Shown: positions 1 through 8,320 of the stretch, in pieces
How the letters are laid out: the number at the start of each line of letters is the position of its first letter
Numbering within the stretch: the first letter of the stretch is position 1
Origin: a virus
IMG/VR virus record: IMGVR_UViG_3300009151_000077
Coordinates: 1-61,461 of that record
Length of the DNA stretch: 61,461 nt
Direction: 5' to 3' (one strand)
Notes under the pieces: generated by a model
What the model saw: the letters and a program-made list of their open reading frames with translations, nothing else
What the model was told of the DNA's origin: nothing
Databases searched by the model: none
Position numbers and translations under genes: made by a program

Positions 1-1
1 A

Positions 2-124
2 TCAGATAATCAATGTCACATTAACACAAATTTAGGAAATATATTTTTTGATACTTCGGTAAGTATTAATAATAAGTTTTTTAATAACATTAATGAATGG
101 ATTATTGATTTATATAATGTATAG
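2..124 (+). CDS. C-terminal end of an unidentified protein (partial)
   Basis: The second frame is open from the window edge to a TAG at 122-124 and gives about 40 residues with natural-looking composition (Asn/Ile/Phe rich, ending in LYNV). The start lies outside the window. Nothing identifies the product. It sits directly before the lysis cassette promoter, so it is probably the last gene of the preceding + strand unit. Joining the window end to the window start does not place the tail fibre in this frame, so it need not be the end of that fibre. Confidence 0.4.
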   Translation, partial: SDNQCHINTNLGNIFFDTSVSINNKFFNNINEWIIDLYNV

Positions 125-135
125 CATTTTTTACT

Positions 136-143
136 TATCTTTG
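136..143 (+). promoter_or_regulatory. Bacteroidota -7 box (TATCTTTG) of the lysis cassette
   Basis: An exact match to the TAnnTTTG consensus ends five bases before the ATG at 149. The transcript would start at or next to the start codon, so the spanin mRNA is probably leaderless. No clear -33 TTTG element is visible at the usual spacing. Confidence 0.6.
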
Positions 144-148
144 TATCT

Positions 149-637
149 ATGAAGTATTTACCAATCTTACTTATACTATTGTTTTCATGTTCGATGGAAA
201 AGAAACTTGCTAAGTACTGCCCACTGTGCGTTCAAAAGGACAGTACATCAGTGGTTACTCAAGTTAGAGATACTACAATTATTATTCCTGGTGAGACTAT
301 ATATATACAAGATACTTTATACTGCGACTCACTTGGCCACGTTATTTCAAAGTTAGGTGACAGATTAAGAGACAAGGACGGTAAGATCATCACACTAGAG
401 ACAAGGCTAAAGAACAATGTATACACATCTAAGGCAGAGGTACGTACAATATATAAAAAAATAAAGGGTAACACTGTGTACTCAACAAAATTAGTTACGA
501 AGACACTCAAGCCAGAGAAGATTAAGTATATCCCATGGTGGGTAAACTTTTTAGCTGTAGTCGGAGGAATTGTAATGATTATAATCTTAGTGTATGTTAC
601 CATACAGATTATTAAAAAGTCAGTAATGCCGATATGA
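149..637 (+). CDS. u-spanin-like lysis lipoprotein
   Basis: 162 aa. The N-terminus is a short hydrophobic signal ending in the lipobox LFSC, with the acylated Cys at residue 14. The C-terminus has one strong transmembrane segment at about 131-153 followed by a short KK-containing tail. A lipoprotein signal at one end and an inner-membrane helix at the other is the topology of unimolecular spanins such as phage T1 gp11, which link outer and inner membrane and fuse them in the last step of lysis. The middle carries a predicted coiled-coil-like stretch at about 60-95. The next genes are a holin and an endolysin, which supports the role. No sequence homology to T1 gp11 is claimed. Confidence 0.72.
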   Translation: MKYLPILLILLFSCSMEKKLAKYCPLCVQKDSTSVVTQVRDTTIIIPGETIYIQDTLYCDSLGHVISKLGDRLRDKDGKIITLETRLKNNVYTSKAEVRTIYKKIKGNTVYSTKLVTKTLKPEKIKYIPWWVNFLAVVGGIVMIIILVYVTIQIIKKSVMPI

Positions 638-1098
638 AAGTTCAACTATTAATCTTATTGGCTTCAGTTCGAACAAGCTTTCCTAAGTTGCTAGCAGTTC
701 TTTGGACATTCTTTTTACCTGTAAGCAACTTATTATTTTTAGTTGGGTTTTGTATATTCTTGGATACAGTCTTTGGATTATGGAAAGCTAAGAAGTTAAA
801 AGAGAAAATAACAAGCAGAAAATTATCTACTATAATATCAAAGATGATGCTATATCAGATAACAATTATACTATTTTTCTTGATAGATAAGTTTATCTTG
901 AATGCAATAATGTTACAATTCTTTTCGGTGCCTTTAATGTTAACTAAAATAATTGCACTTATACTTATAAGCATAGAGATATTTAGCATTGATGAGAACT
1001 ATCGTGCTATACATAAATACGGACTGTGGTATGCATTTAAGAAGGCAGTAGGCCGTGCAAAAGAAATTAAAACAGAAATCGATGGACTCAAAGATTAA
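634..1098 (+). CDS. phage holin, holin_4-like
   Basis: 154 aa with about three hydrophobic helices (about 29-50, 70-88, 95-115), a DTVFGLWKAKK segment after the first helix and a charged C-terminal tail. These features match holins of the toxin-secretion/phage-lysis type (Pfam holin_4 group), which permeabilise the inner membrane to release or activate endolysin. The start overlaps the spanin stop by four bases and the end overlaps the endolysin start, so the cassette looks translationally coupled. Confidence 0.75.
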   Translation: MKVQLLILLASVRTSFPKLLAVLWTFFLPVSNLLFLVGFCIFLDTVFGLWKAKKLKEKITSRKLSTIISKMMLYQITIILFFLIDKFILNAIMLQFFSVPLMLTKIIALILISIEIFSIDENYRAIHKYGLWYAFKKAVGRAKEIKTEIDGLKD

Positions 1099-1651
1099 TC
1101 AATTCGTTCACTTTATCCGCAAATGGGAGGGAGGGCTCAGCCGTAATTCAAACGACTCGGCATCATCACATCCTTGTCCTACTCCATTCAACGGTCATAC
1201 TGGTTGGCATACAAACGCTGGAATTACGTACCAGTCTTGGTCTCATGTATTTAATCATGACCATGATGATAGATTTTTTTCTATGAATTCTGAGGACTGG
1301 TTTAAGGTATTCAAAGGATCTTACTGGGATGGAGTAAAAGCTGATAAAATTGCAGATATTACCGTAGCTATATTCTTAACTGAAATAGCTTGGGGCAGCG
1401 GTCCATTACAGGCTATTAAGACAGCACAGAAGTGTGTAAATGAATTATCAGATGACATAAGTGTTGATGGTGTTATGGGTCCTAAGACAATAGCAGCTAT
1501 CAACTCAATTGACCCAAAGAAATTCTTGAATCAATTATTTATCGATAGAGAGATATTCTTTAGAGCTATAAGCAAGGGAAAGAATTCAGTATTCCTTAAG
1601 GGATGGTTAAATAGATTGAGAGATTTTAAAAATACATTTTATGAGGTTTAG
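1082..1651 (+). CDS. endolysin, GH108-like muramidase with C-terminal peptidoglycan-binding region
   Basis: 189 aa from the ATG at 1082; an upstream in-frame ATG at 1055 would only add nine Lys-rich residues inside the holin gene. KWEGG near the N-terminus (Glu at residue 16) matches the catalytic Glu-Gly-Gly of the glycoside hydrolase 108 family. It is followed by a GITYQSW segment and a C-terminal DGVMGPKTIAAIN stretch typical of PG_binding_3-type repeats. It would cut the glycan strands of peptidoglycan after holin triggering. No signal peptide is seen, so release through the holin is expected. Confidence 0.85.
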   Translation: MDSKINQFVHFIRKWEGGLSRNSNDSASSHPCPTPFNGHTGWHTNAGITYQSWSHVFNHDHDDRFFSMNSEDWFKVFKGSYWDGVKADKIADITVAIFLTEIAWGSGPLQAIKTAQKCVNELSDDISVDGVMGPKTIAAINSIDPKKFLNQLFIDREIFFRAISKGKNSVFLKGWLNRLRDFKNTFYEV

Positions 1652-1793
1652 AAATCATTGGTCAATGGATGTATTCGGATCTATTTGTTTTAGACTAACA
1701 ATAGGACCAATTAGATTTATATCTTTAGATATAGACATCTATAGGAATTTTTATTCATTTACTTTAATTAACTTTACAATTAGAAATAGATGA
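1641..1793 (+). CDS. small basic ORF between the lysis genes and the next operon
   Basis: 50 aa, starting inside the endolysin stop region (ATG at 1641) and ending TGA at 1791-1793, where the next ATG overlaps it as ATGA. The protein is rich in Arg, Ile and Phe and has no recognisable motif. The tight coupling on both sides is the only support for translation. Confidence 0.4.
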   Translation: MRFRNHWSMDVFGSICFRLTIGPIRFISLDIDIYRNFYSFTLINFTIRNR

Positions 1794-1924
1794 AAAAGCA
1801 ATCAGAAGTTAAGGCGATGGATAAGAAGTTCATTAGCAGGCCAGGTGTGCATGCTAAGACTAAAACATCTAAATTAAAAACGTCTAAGAATTATAAAAAA
1901 CAATATAAAGGTCAAGGAAAATGA
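1790..1924 (+). CDS. 44-aa Lys-rich phage protein
   Basis: Starts at ATGA overlapping the previous stop and ends TGA overlapping the ATG at 1921, so it is coupled on both sides. The protein is strongly basic, with RPGVHAKTKTSKLK followed by a Lys/Tyr-rich tail ending in GQGK. Small proteins with this type of sequence recur in phages of Bacteroidota, from memory; the function is unknown. A nucleic-acid-binding or virion role is possible but unproven. Confidence 0.6.
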   Translation: MKKQSEVKAMDKKFISRPGVHAKTKTSKLKTSKNYKKQYKGQGK

Positions 1925-2319
1925 AGCAACAAAGTTATAATGTAGTACCGCCTACAGTAGACAGTACAGTATTTGGATCTAAATCTGGTAATACTGTTAA
2001 TTTTAATGTACAGTCTTTATTGGCATTAAATGCATCTCCAGAAGTAGTAGATACTAATTTACTTACACTGTATACAATTACTAGAACTAACACGTACTTT
2101 ACTGGAACAGCATCGGTATCATTTGCTATTACAATGCCAGCGGCTAGTTCTGCGTTAGACGGTGCTAAGTATGTTGTCATGTCAACTGTATCAAGAGCTA
2201 GTACTACATGGATATCTTCAGGTGCTACGTTTGTTGGATTGCCTACGTCATTAGTGGCTAATACACCAGTGTGTTTACAGTATAGTCACTCAGATACTAA
2301 GTGGTATATATCTATGTAA
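1921..2319 (+). CDS. unknown beta-rich protein, possibly virion-associated
   Basis: 132 aa, Ser/Thr/Val rich, with a pattern of short alternating hydrophobic strands and no charged clusters. It ends with a WYISM strand as in many small phage beta-barrel or fibre-associated domains. The ATG overlaps the preceding stop. The function is not recognised; position between lysis and packaging genes and composition suggest a structural protein. Confidence 0.55.
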   Translation: MKQQSYNVVPPTVDSTVFGSKSGNTVNFNVQSLLALNASPEVVDTNLLTLYTITRTNTYFTGTASVSFAITMPAASSALDGAKYVVMSTVSRASTTWISSGATFVGLPTSLVANTPVCLQYSHSDTKWYISM

Positions 2320-2330
2320 CATATTTTTAC

Positions 2331-2338
2331 TATATTTG
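2331..2338 (+). promoter_or_regulatory. -7 box TATATTTG before the packaging operon
   Basis: Exact TAnnTTTG match. The 20 bases ending at the ATG (2343-2362) are identical to those ending at the ATG of the scaffold gene (8304-8323), an A/T-only leader built from AAATT repeats. The shared leader suggests common control of translation for the two operons. Confidence 0.6.
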
Positions 2339-2359
2339 TTACAAATTAAATTAAATAAA

Positions 2360-2605
2360 ATGTCAGAAAAGAAAATTACAACAGAAGAGTTAGACCAACT
2401 CAAGTCATTAAATCAGTCTTACAGAGACTTAAAATTCCAGGTAGCTGATATCGAGGTAACTTTTGAAAGATTAAAGTCACAGAAGATTTCCACATTAGCT
2501 AATCTTGAAACATCTGCATACGATCTATCTTCTTTCCAAGAAGAAATAATGAAAAAGTATGGCAAGGACATCAAAATCAATCTAAACACTGGTGAATATA
2601 ATTAG
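2360..2605 (+). CDS. short coiled-coil protein
   Basis: 81 aa from the ATG at 2360, chosen over an upstream in-frame ATG because it follows the promoter and the A-rich leader. Heptad-like Leu/Ile spacing at about 8-50 predicts a coiled coil; the rest is charged. No family is recognised. It opens the operon leading to the large terminase, so a packaging or head-assembly accessory role is possible. Confidence 0.6.
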   Translation: MSEKKITTEELDQLKSLNQSYRDLKFQVADIEVTFERLKSQKISTLANLETSAYDLSSFQEEIMKKYGKDIKINLNTGEYN

Positions 2606-2813
2606 AAAAATATCTATAGGTCCTGACTACATGAAGTGCATGCACTATGTAGTTGGACAAGAGGTCTTAGACAGAACGTATAGAATTGAATCTATACTAT
2701 CTGAAAAGGATGGGTCTATATGTATATGGATAATTAAAGATGGAGAGATAATAAAGTGGAAACAATTCTCCAGTACAATGCCAATTTCAATAGAATTTAA
2801 AATAGATTTTTAA
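2592..2813 (+). CDS. unknown small protein upstream of the terminase
   Basis: 73 aa, overlapping the previous gene by 14 bases and touching the next ATG. It contains MHYVVGQEVLD followed by alternating strands, which looks like a small beta domain. An internal start at residue 14 is possible. Function unknown. Confidence 0.5.
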   Translation: MNIIRKISIGPDYMKCMHYVVGQEVLDRTYRIESILSEKDGSICIWIIKDGEIIKWKQFSSTMPISIEFKIDF

Positions 2814-3373
2814 TGAAGTCACCCTACTGTTTTATCATCAAGCCATTTGATGGAAGACGGTATGACAATTTAAGAAAGTATGGTGACATAAACTTCATCA
2901 TAAGTTCTTCTCAAGATGATCATACTGTGTCCAACAGATTCGCAATAGTTGAGTCTACACCAATATATTATGACGGCCCTGTACTTCCAGGAGACTTAGT
3001 AGTTGTTCACCATAACGTGTTCAAGTTCTACTATGACATGAAGGGTAGACAGAAGAGCAGCTGGCATCATTTAATTGATGACTGCTTTATCATTGAGCCA
3101 GAGCAGATGTACCTATACAAAAGAGGCACTGAAAACTGGAAGGCTACGCCTCCTTTTTTATTCATAAGACCTATAGACTCAGAGGATAAGATGTTTACAA
3201 ATTTAGGTAGATTTGAAGAGCTTTGGGGTGAGATCGTATATAAGAACGATGACTTTACTTCGGCTGAGGTGGGTGATGTTGTTTCATTTACTCCAGAGAG
3301 TGAGTATGAATTCAAGATAGATGACGAGGTTCTTTACAGAATGTATAACAAGAACATATGTCTAAAAAAATAG
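2813..3373 (+). CDS. tandem GroES-fold-like protein
   Basis: 186 aa, not recognised by name. Two halves each resemble the chaperonin-10 layout. The first has a strand CFIIKPF, then VLPGDLVVVHHN, then a closing strand ending MYLYK. The second has PFLFIRPID, GEIVYKN, EVGDVVSFTPESEYEF, and a closing segment KIDDEVLYRMYNKNIC. The VGD-hydrophobic-KID-E-hydrophobic spacing is that of GroES, where VGD and the IDNEE strand close the beta barrel. A mobile-loop motif is not obvious, so binding to GroEL is uncertain. It lies just upstream of the terminase, while a canonical GroES-like gene lies at 57 kb. Confidence 0.5.
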   Translation: MKSPYCFIIKPFDGRRYDNLRKYGDINFIISSSQDDHTVSNRFAIVESTPIYYDGPVLPGDLVVVHHNVFKFYYDMKGRQKSSWHHLIDDCFIIEPEQMYLYKRGTENWKATPPFLFIRPIDSEDKMFTNLGRFEELWGEIVYKNDDFTSAEVGDVVSFTPESEYEFKIDDEVLYRMYNKNICLKK

Positions 3374-3633
3374 AAATATTAGAAGCTGGTAAGAAGGCAA
3401 TTGATGAGCTTATTAAGGTACTTAAGTCTCCAATAATCACTCATGCAGACGATGATCTGTCAGCAGATAAGTTAAAGAATGCTGCTGCATCAAAGAGGCT
3501 TGCGTTTGAGGATGCATTGTCTATGCTTTATAAGATTGAGGAGGAGGAGAATAGGGAGAACGATGTGCCAGTTAAGGACATAAGCATGCAGGGATTTGCT
3601 GAAGGTAGAGCTAAGATAAAGAATGGAAAATAA
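3358..3633 (+). CDS. small helical protein next to the large terminase
   Basis: 91 aa, helical and acidic, with a Lys-rich segment and an EEEEN stretch. It overlaps the previous gene by 16 bases and the terminase start by 11. Position would suit a small terminase, but the protein is short and no helix-turn-helix is evident, so that assignment is not made. Confidence 0.55.
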   Translation: MSKKIEILEAGKKAIDELIKVLKSPIITHADDDLSADKLKNAAASKRLAFEDALSMLYKIEEEENRENDVPVKDISMQGFAEGRAKIKNGK

Positions 3634-5845
3634 GCTATATAGTGTAATTCAAGACTATATTCCAAAGAATGTGGTCACTACCAAGAACAGACACAAGAGC
3701 TGGGCTTATGGGTACAATAGTGACTACGATGTAATAGTAATATCTAAGGATGGTACTATTGGTGAGGTATATGAAATAAATAGCATAAAGGTTGCACTAC
3801 CATCAATACCATCAGAGATTGACGACATCAACAATAGATGGACTCCACATGAGTACGACAAGGATCTATTAAGAATTAAGACAATATTTGATTGGAACAG
3901 AAGAGACAATAAATTCAAGTCTCAATACATAGACTACATAGAGAGAGAGTTTAACAGAAGAGACTCTGGATATTGGTTTATCAACAACAAGAAAAAAACA
4001 TACATAACAGGTACGCACTACATGTACTTGCAGTGGACCAAGATTGACATCGGTCTGCCTGACTTCCGTGAATCAAATAGAATATTTTATATATTCTGGG
4101 AGGCATGTAAGGCGGACGATAGGTCGTTTGGTATATGTTACCTAAAAAATAGACGATCTGGATTTTCATTTATGTCATCTGGAGAGATCGGTAATACAGG
4201 TACCATAGTTCGTGACTCTAGGATAGGTATACTATCTAAAACTGGTAACGATGCCAAGAAGATGTTTACTGATAAGGTAGTCCCAATAGTAAGAAACTAC
4301 CCGTTCTTCTTTAAGCCCGTTCAAGATGGTATGGACAATCCAAAGACCGAACTATCTTTTAGGGTTCCAGCCAGCAAAATTACAAGAAAAAACATTGACG
4401 AGGAGAAGAATAATGACATCGATGGACTAGATACTACTATTGACTGGAAAAACACAGCAGACAACAGCTATGACGGTGAGAAGCTACTTCTACTCGTGCA
4501 TGATGAATCTGGTAAGTGGTTAAAGCCTGACAACATCCTAAATAACTGGAGGGTAACTAAGACTTGTCTTCGATTGGGAAGTAGGATCATCGGTAAGTGC
4601 ATGATGGGTTCAACATCAAATGCACTATCAAAGGGTGGTGACAACTTCAAGAAACTTTACAACGACAGCGACCCTAGATCTAGATCTGCCAACGGTCAGA
4701 CAAAGAGCGGTCTGTATTCTTTATTCATTCCAATGGAGTGGAACTATGAGGGTTATATAGATGAGTTCGGTTGGCCTGTACTAGATGATACATCCAAAGA
4801 GGTGATCGGTATAGACGGATCTAAGATATTAAACAGTGTTATTACATATTGGAATAATGAAGTATCTTCGTTAAAGTCTGATGCAGATGCACTAAATGAA
4901 TTTTATAGACAATTTCCTAGAACGGAGTCTCATGCTTTTAGAGATGAGTCCAGACAGTCTATCTTCAATTTGACGAAGATATATCAACAGATAGACTACA
5001 ATGACTCTTTGATAAAAGAGAGATTCCTGACTAGGGGATACTTCCATTGGTTAAACGGAGAGAAAGACTCTAAGGTAGTATGGACTCCAGACCCAAAGGG
5101 TAGGTTCAATGTATCGTGGGTACCAGAGGTATCATTGAGAAATAATGTGATAATAAGGAACGGTAAGAAGTTTCCAGGTAATGAGGGTATGGGTGCATTT
5201 GGTTGTGACCCCTATGACATATCAGGAGTAGTTGGTGGTGGTGGATCTAACGGTGCACTTCATGGGATGACTAAGTTCCATATGAATAACGGACCAACAA
5301 ATGAATTCTTCTTGGAGTATGTAGCAAGACCACAGACAGCGGAGATATTCTTTGAGGACGTTCTGATGGCTTGTATATTTTATGGTATGCCAATACTTGC
5401 TGAGAACAATAAGGCAAGACTATTGTATCATTTTAAAAACAGAGGTTATAGGGGTTACTCTATGAACAGACCAGATAAAAACCTTAACAAGCTATCTAAG
5501 ACAGAGTTGGAACTCGGTGGTATACCTAACTCATCTGAGGACGTAAAGCAGGCTCACGCCTCTTCTATCGAATCATATATTGAGGAGTACGTAGGACTTG
5601 ACACTGAGGGTACGTATAGAGATTCTAGCAACATGGGATCAATGTATTTCACTAGAACTCTTGAGGACTGGGCTAGATTTGACATTAATAATAGAACTAA
5701 TTTTGATGCCTCTATTAGCTCTGGTTTGGCCATTATGGCTACACGAAAATATATGTTTGTACCAGAGAAGAAAGAATCAAAAATAAGTATTAAATTTGTA
5801 ACATACGATAATCGTGGAACAAGAAGCGAAATTATAAAAAAATAA
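3623..5845 (+). CDS. terL: terminase large subunit
   Basis: 740 aa. The ATPase domain has a Walker A-like KNRRSGFS at about 175-182 in place of the classical GxxxxGKT, as in several terminase families that use an Arg/Ser-rich loop, and a Walker B LLLLVHDES at about 288-296 with the catalytic acidic pair. The C-terminal RNase H-like nuclease half begins near FGCDPYD (Asp at about 529) and contains further conserved acidic residues. The protein packages DNA through the portal and cuts concatemers. Its size and place directly before the portal gene fit crAss-like and related phages. Confidence 0.88.
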   Translation: MENKLYSVIQDYIPKNVVTTKNRHKSWAYGYNSDYDVIVISKDGTIGEVYEINSIKVALPSIPSEIDDINNRWTPHEYDKDLLRIKTIFDWNRRDNKFKSQYIDYIEREFNRRDSGYWFINNKKKTYITGTHYMYLQWTKIDIGLPDFRESNRIFYIFWEACKADDRSFGICYLKNRRSGFSFMSSGEIGNTGTIVRDSRIGILSKTGNDAKKMFTDKVVPIVRNYPFFFKPVQDGMDNPKTELSFRVPASKITRKNIDEEKNNDIDGLDTTIDWKNTADNSYDGEKLLLLVHDESGKWLKPDNILNNWRVTKTCLRLGSRIIGKCMMGSTSNALSKGGDNFKKLYNDSDPRSRSANGQTKSGLYSLFIPMEWNYEGYIDEFGWPVLDDTSKEVIGIDGSKILNSVITYWNNEVSSLKSDADALNEFYRQFPRTESHAFRDESRQSIFNLTKIYQQIDYNDSLIKERFLTRGYFHWLNGEKDSKVVWTPDPKGRFNVSWVPEVSLRNNVIIRNGKKFPGNEGMGAFGCDPYDISGVVGGGGSNGALHGMTKFHMNNGPTNEFFLEYVARPQTAEIFFEDVLMACIFYGMPILAENNKARLLYHFKNRGYRGYSMNRPDKNLNKLSKTELELGGIPNSSEDVKQAHASSIESYIEEYVGLDTEGTYRDSSNMGSMYFTRTLEDWARFDINNRTNFDASISSGLAIMATRKYMFVPEKKESKISIKFVTYDNRGTRSEIIKK

Positions 5846-8274
5846 TGGATAAATCACCAATTATAATCAATCAATATCCGTTCCCTAATCAAATGGCCTC
5901 TGAAGAAGAGAAGGCTACTGAAAAGTACGGATTACAGGTTGGTAAGGCTATTGAAGGAGAATGGTTTAAAAGGAAAAATAATACCTGTAGGTTTTATGAC
6001 CAATGGGGTGAGTTCCATCGACTTAGATTATATGCTAGGGGAGAACAGTCTGTACAGAAGTACAAGAACGAGTTGTCTATAAATGGTGACATGTCTATGT
6101 TAAACTTAGACTGGACTCCAATACCTATCATCCCTAAGTTTGTTGACATAGTTGTTAACGGTATGTCTGATAGATTATTCGAAATAAAGGCTGAGTCTCA
6201 AGATGTTATGTCTGCTGAGAAGAAGAACATATTCCAAGATATGATCGAGTCTGATATGGCAGCAAAAGACTTTTTAACTATTACTAAGGAGCAGTTTGGT
6301 ATTGACGCATTTAATGTTGATCCAGCTGAACTTCCAGAGAATGATGAGGAATTGTCATTATATATGCAGTTAAAGTATAAGCCAAGTATAGAAATAGCAC
6401 AAGAGGTAGCTATCGATACGTTGCTTAAGATGAATGACTACTCAGAGACTAGAAAGCTAGTTGACTATGACCTAACTACTATTGGTATAGGATGTGTTAA
6501 GCATTCATTCTTACCTAATGATGGAGTTAAGATTGACTATGTTGATCCTGCTAACTTAATACATAGCTACACAGAGAAGGTAGACTTTTCTGATTGTTAC
6601 TATTTTGGTGAGGCTAAACAGGTTCACTACACTGAGTTATTAAAAATAAACCCAAACTTAACTGACGAGCAATTAACAGAGATTAAAAATGCTGGATCTG
6701 CTTGGACTAGTTATTTCCCTATAGTTAAAAACTATCACGATGATGCTTTTTTAAATGAGGTTGTTACACTATTATACTTTAACTATAAGACATCTAAACA
6801 CTTTGTTTGGAAAAAGAAAATACTAGAGAATGGTGGTGAAAAAGTAATAAGAAAGGATGAGTCATTTAATCCTCCAATTGAGGAAGGTATGATGTATGAG
6901 AAAGTAGAGGCGGTAAGAGATGTGTGGTATGATGGTATATTGATTGCTGGTTCAAACATTATGCTTAAGTGGGAGCTTATGCGTAATATGGTTAGGCCTA
7001 AGTCTGCAACACAGATGGCATTGCCTAACTATGTATTACATGCTCCTAGAATGTACAAGGGGATGAAGGAGTCTTTAGTTAGACGAATGATTCCATTTGC
7101 AGATCAGATACAATTGACTCACTTGAAACTTCAGCAGGTTATGGCTAGAGTTGTACCTGATGGTGTATTCATTGATGCAGATGGTATCAATGAGGTTGAT
7201 TTAGGTACTGGTGCAGCATACAATCCAGAGGATGCATTGAAGTTATACTTCCAGACTGGTAGTGTTATTGGTAGAAGTTATACTCAAGATGGTGACTTTA
7301 ATAATGCAAGAGTTCCAATAACTGAGTTAAACTCAAACAGTGGACAAGCTAAAATGGCTGCATTAATTAATAACTATAACCACTATCTAAATATGATTAG
7401 AGACGTGACGGGTATTAATGAGGCTAGAGATGGTACATCACCACATCCAGATGCATTGGTAGGGGTTCAGAAATTAGCTGCTATGAATTCAAATACAGCT
7501 ACTAGACACATACTAGAGTCTGGACTTAGTATTACTAAACGTCTTGCTACATGTGTATCAATTAGAATTGCAGATATATTAGAGTACTCTGACTTTGCTG
7601 AAGAATTTGCTATGCAAATTGGTAAGTATAACATATCTATATTAGATGAGATTAAAGACTTATATCTTCATGACTTTGGTATATTTATTGAATTATCTCC
7701 AGATGAAGAGCAAAGAGCTAATCTTGAGGCTAACATACAGATGGCATTGCAACAACAAACCATTGATCTTGAGGATGCTATTGACATAAGAAATATCAAG
7801 AACATTAAACTTGGTAACGAGTTACTTAAGGTTAAGAGACGTAAGAGAATGGAGAAACAGCAAGCAGATAAGCAGATGGAGTATCAAATGCAGATGCAGA
7901 CAAACATGCAGTCTCAACAAGCAGCATCTGAATCTAAGGCTCAATTACTTCAAATGGAATCTCAGTCTAAGATACAAATTAAAGAGGCAGAGGCTATGTA
8001 TGCTATACAGCAAATGCAAGCTGAGGCTAACTTAAAGAAGGAGTTGATGGCTATAGAGTTTGACTACAACATGCAGTTAAAGGGAATAGAGTCTGATCAG
8101 TTGATGACTAGAGAGAAAGAAAAAGAAAAGGCAAAAGATAATAGAGTTGACTTACAAGCTACTAGACAGTCAGACTTAATCAACCAAAGAAAAAATAATT
8201 TACCTCCTTTGAATTTCGAGAGTACAGATGACTCATTGGATGGATTTGATTTAGAGTCATTTGGACCTAAATAA
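5845..8274 (+). CDS. portal protein
   Basis: 809 aa. It follows the terminase with TAATG overlap. The N-terminal half has aromatic-rich clip/stem-like regions; a long Gln/Met/Lys-rich helical stretch at about 660-760 would form the crown or barrel inside the capsid. The C-terminus is acidic (SLDGFDLESFGPK). Large portals with extended helical C-termini occur in podoviruses and crAss-like phages. The portal ring forms the packaging vertex and binds the connector proteins encoded at 12-14 kb. Confidence 0.82.
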   Translation: MDKSPIIINQYPFPNQMASEEEKATEKYGLQVGKAIEGEWFKRKNNTCRFYDQWGEFHRLRLYARGEQSVQKYKNELSINGDMSMLNLDWTPIPIIPKFVDIVVNGMSDRLFEIKAESQDVMSAEKKNIFQDMIESDMAAKDFLTITKEQFGIDAFNVDPAELPENDEELSLYMQLKYKPSIEIAQEVAIDTLLKMNDYSETRKLVDYDLTTIGIGCVKHSFLPNDGVKIDYVDPANLIHSYTEKVDFSDCYYFGEAKQVHYTELLKINPNLTDEQLTEIKNAGSAWTSYFPIVKNYHDDAFLNEVVTLLYFNYKTSKHFVWKKKILENGGEKVIRKDESFNPPIEEGMMYEKVEAVRDVWYDGILIAGSNIMLKWELMRNMVRPKSATQMALPNYVLHAPRMYKGMKESLVRRMIPFADQIQLTHLKLQQVMARVVPDGVFIDADGINEVDLGTGAAYNPEDALKLYFQTGSVIGRSYTQDGDFNNARVPITELNSNSGQAKMAALINNYNHYLNMIRDVTGINEARDGTSPHPDALVGVQKLAAMNSNTATRHILESGLSITKRLATCVSIRIADILEYSDFAEEFAMQIGKYNISILDEIKDLYLHDFGIFIELSPDEEQRANLEANIQMALQQQTIDLEDAIDIRNIKNIKLGNELLKVKRRKRMEKQQADKQMEYQMQMQTNMQSQQAASESKAQLLQMESQSKIQIKEAEAMYAIQQMQAEANLKKELMAIEFDYNMQLKGIESDQLMTREKEKEKAKDNRVDLQATRQSDLINQRKNNLPPLNFESTDDSLDGFDLESFGPK

Positions 8275-8292
8275 ATATATGTAAATAATATA

Positions 8293-8300
8293 TAACTTTG
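8293..8300 (+). promoter_or_regulatory. -7 box TAACTTTG before scaffold and capsid
   Basis: Exact TAnnTTTG match 20 bases upstream of the ATG at 8321, followed by the same 20-base A/T leader as at 2343-2362. A promoter here would allow high expression of scaffold and capsid independently of terminase and portal. Confidence 0.6.
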
Positions 8301-8320
8301 TAAAAATTAAATTAAATAAA

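Noticed and set aside
1-35. Window end joined to window start as a circular genome
   Set aside because: The fibre frame would stop after about 12 codons in the joined sequence, and the natural-looking frame at the window start is a different one, so closure cannot be claimed.
1055-1081. Longer endolysin start at 1055
   Set aside because: It adds nine Lys/Gln residues inside the holin gene before the conserved domain; the ATG at 1082 fits the family and the coupling.
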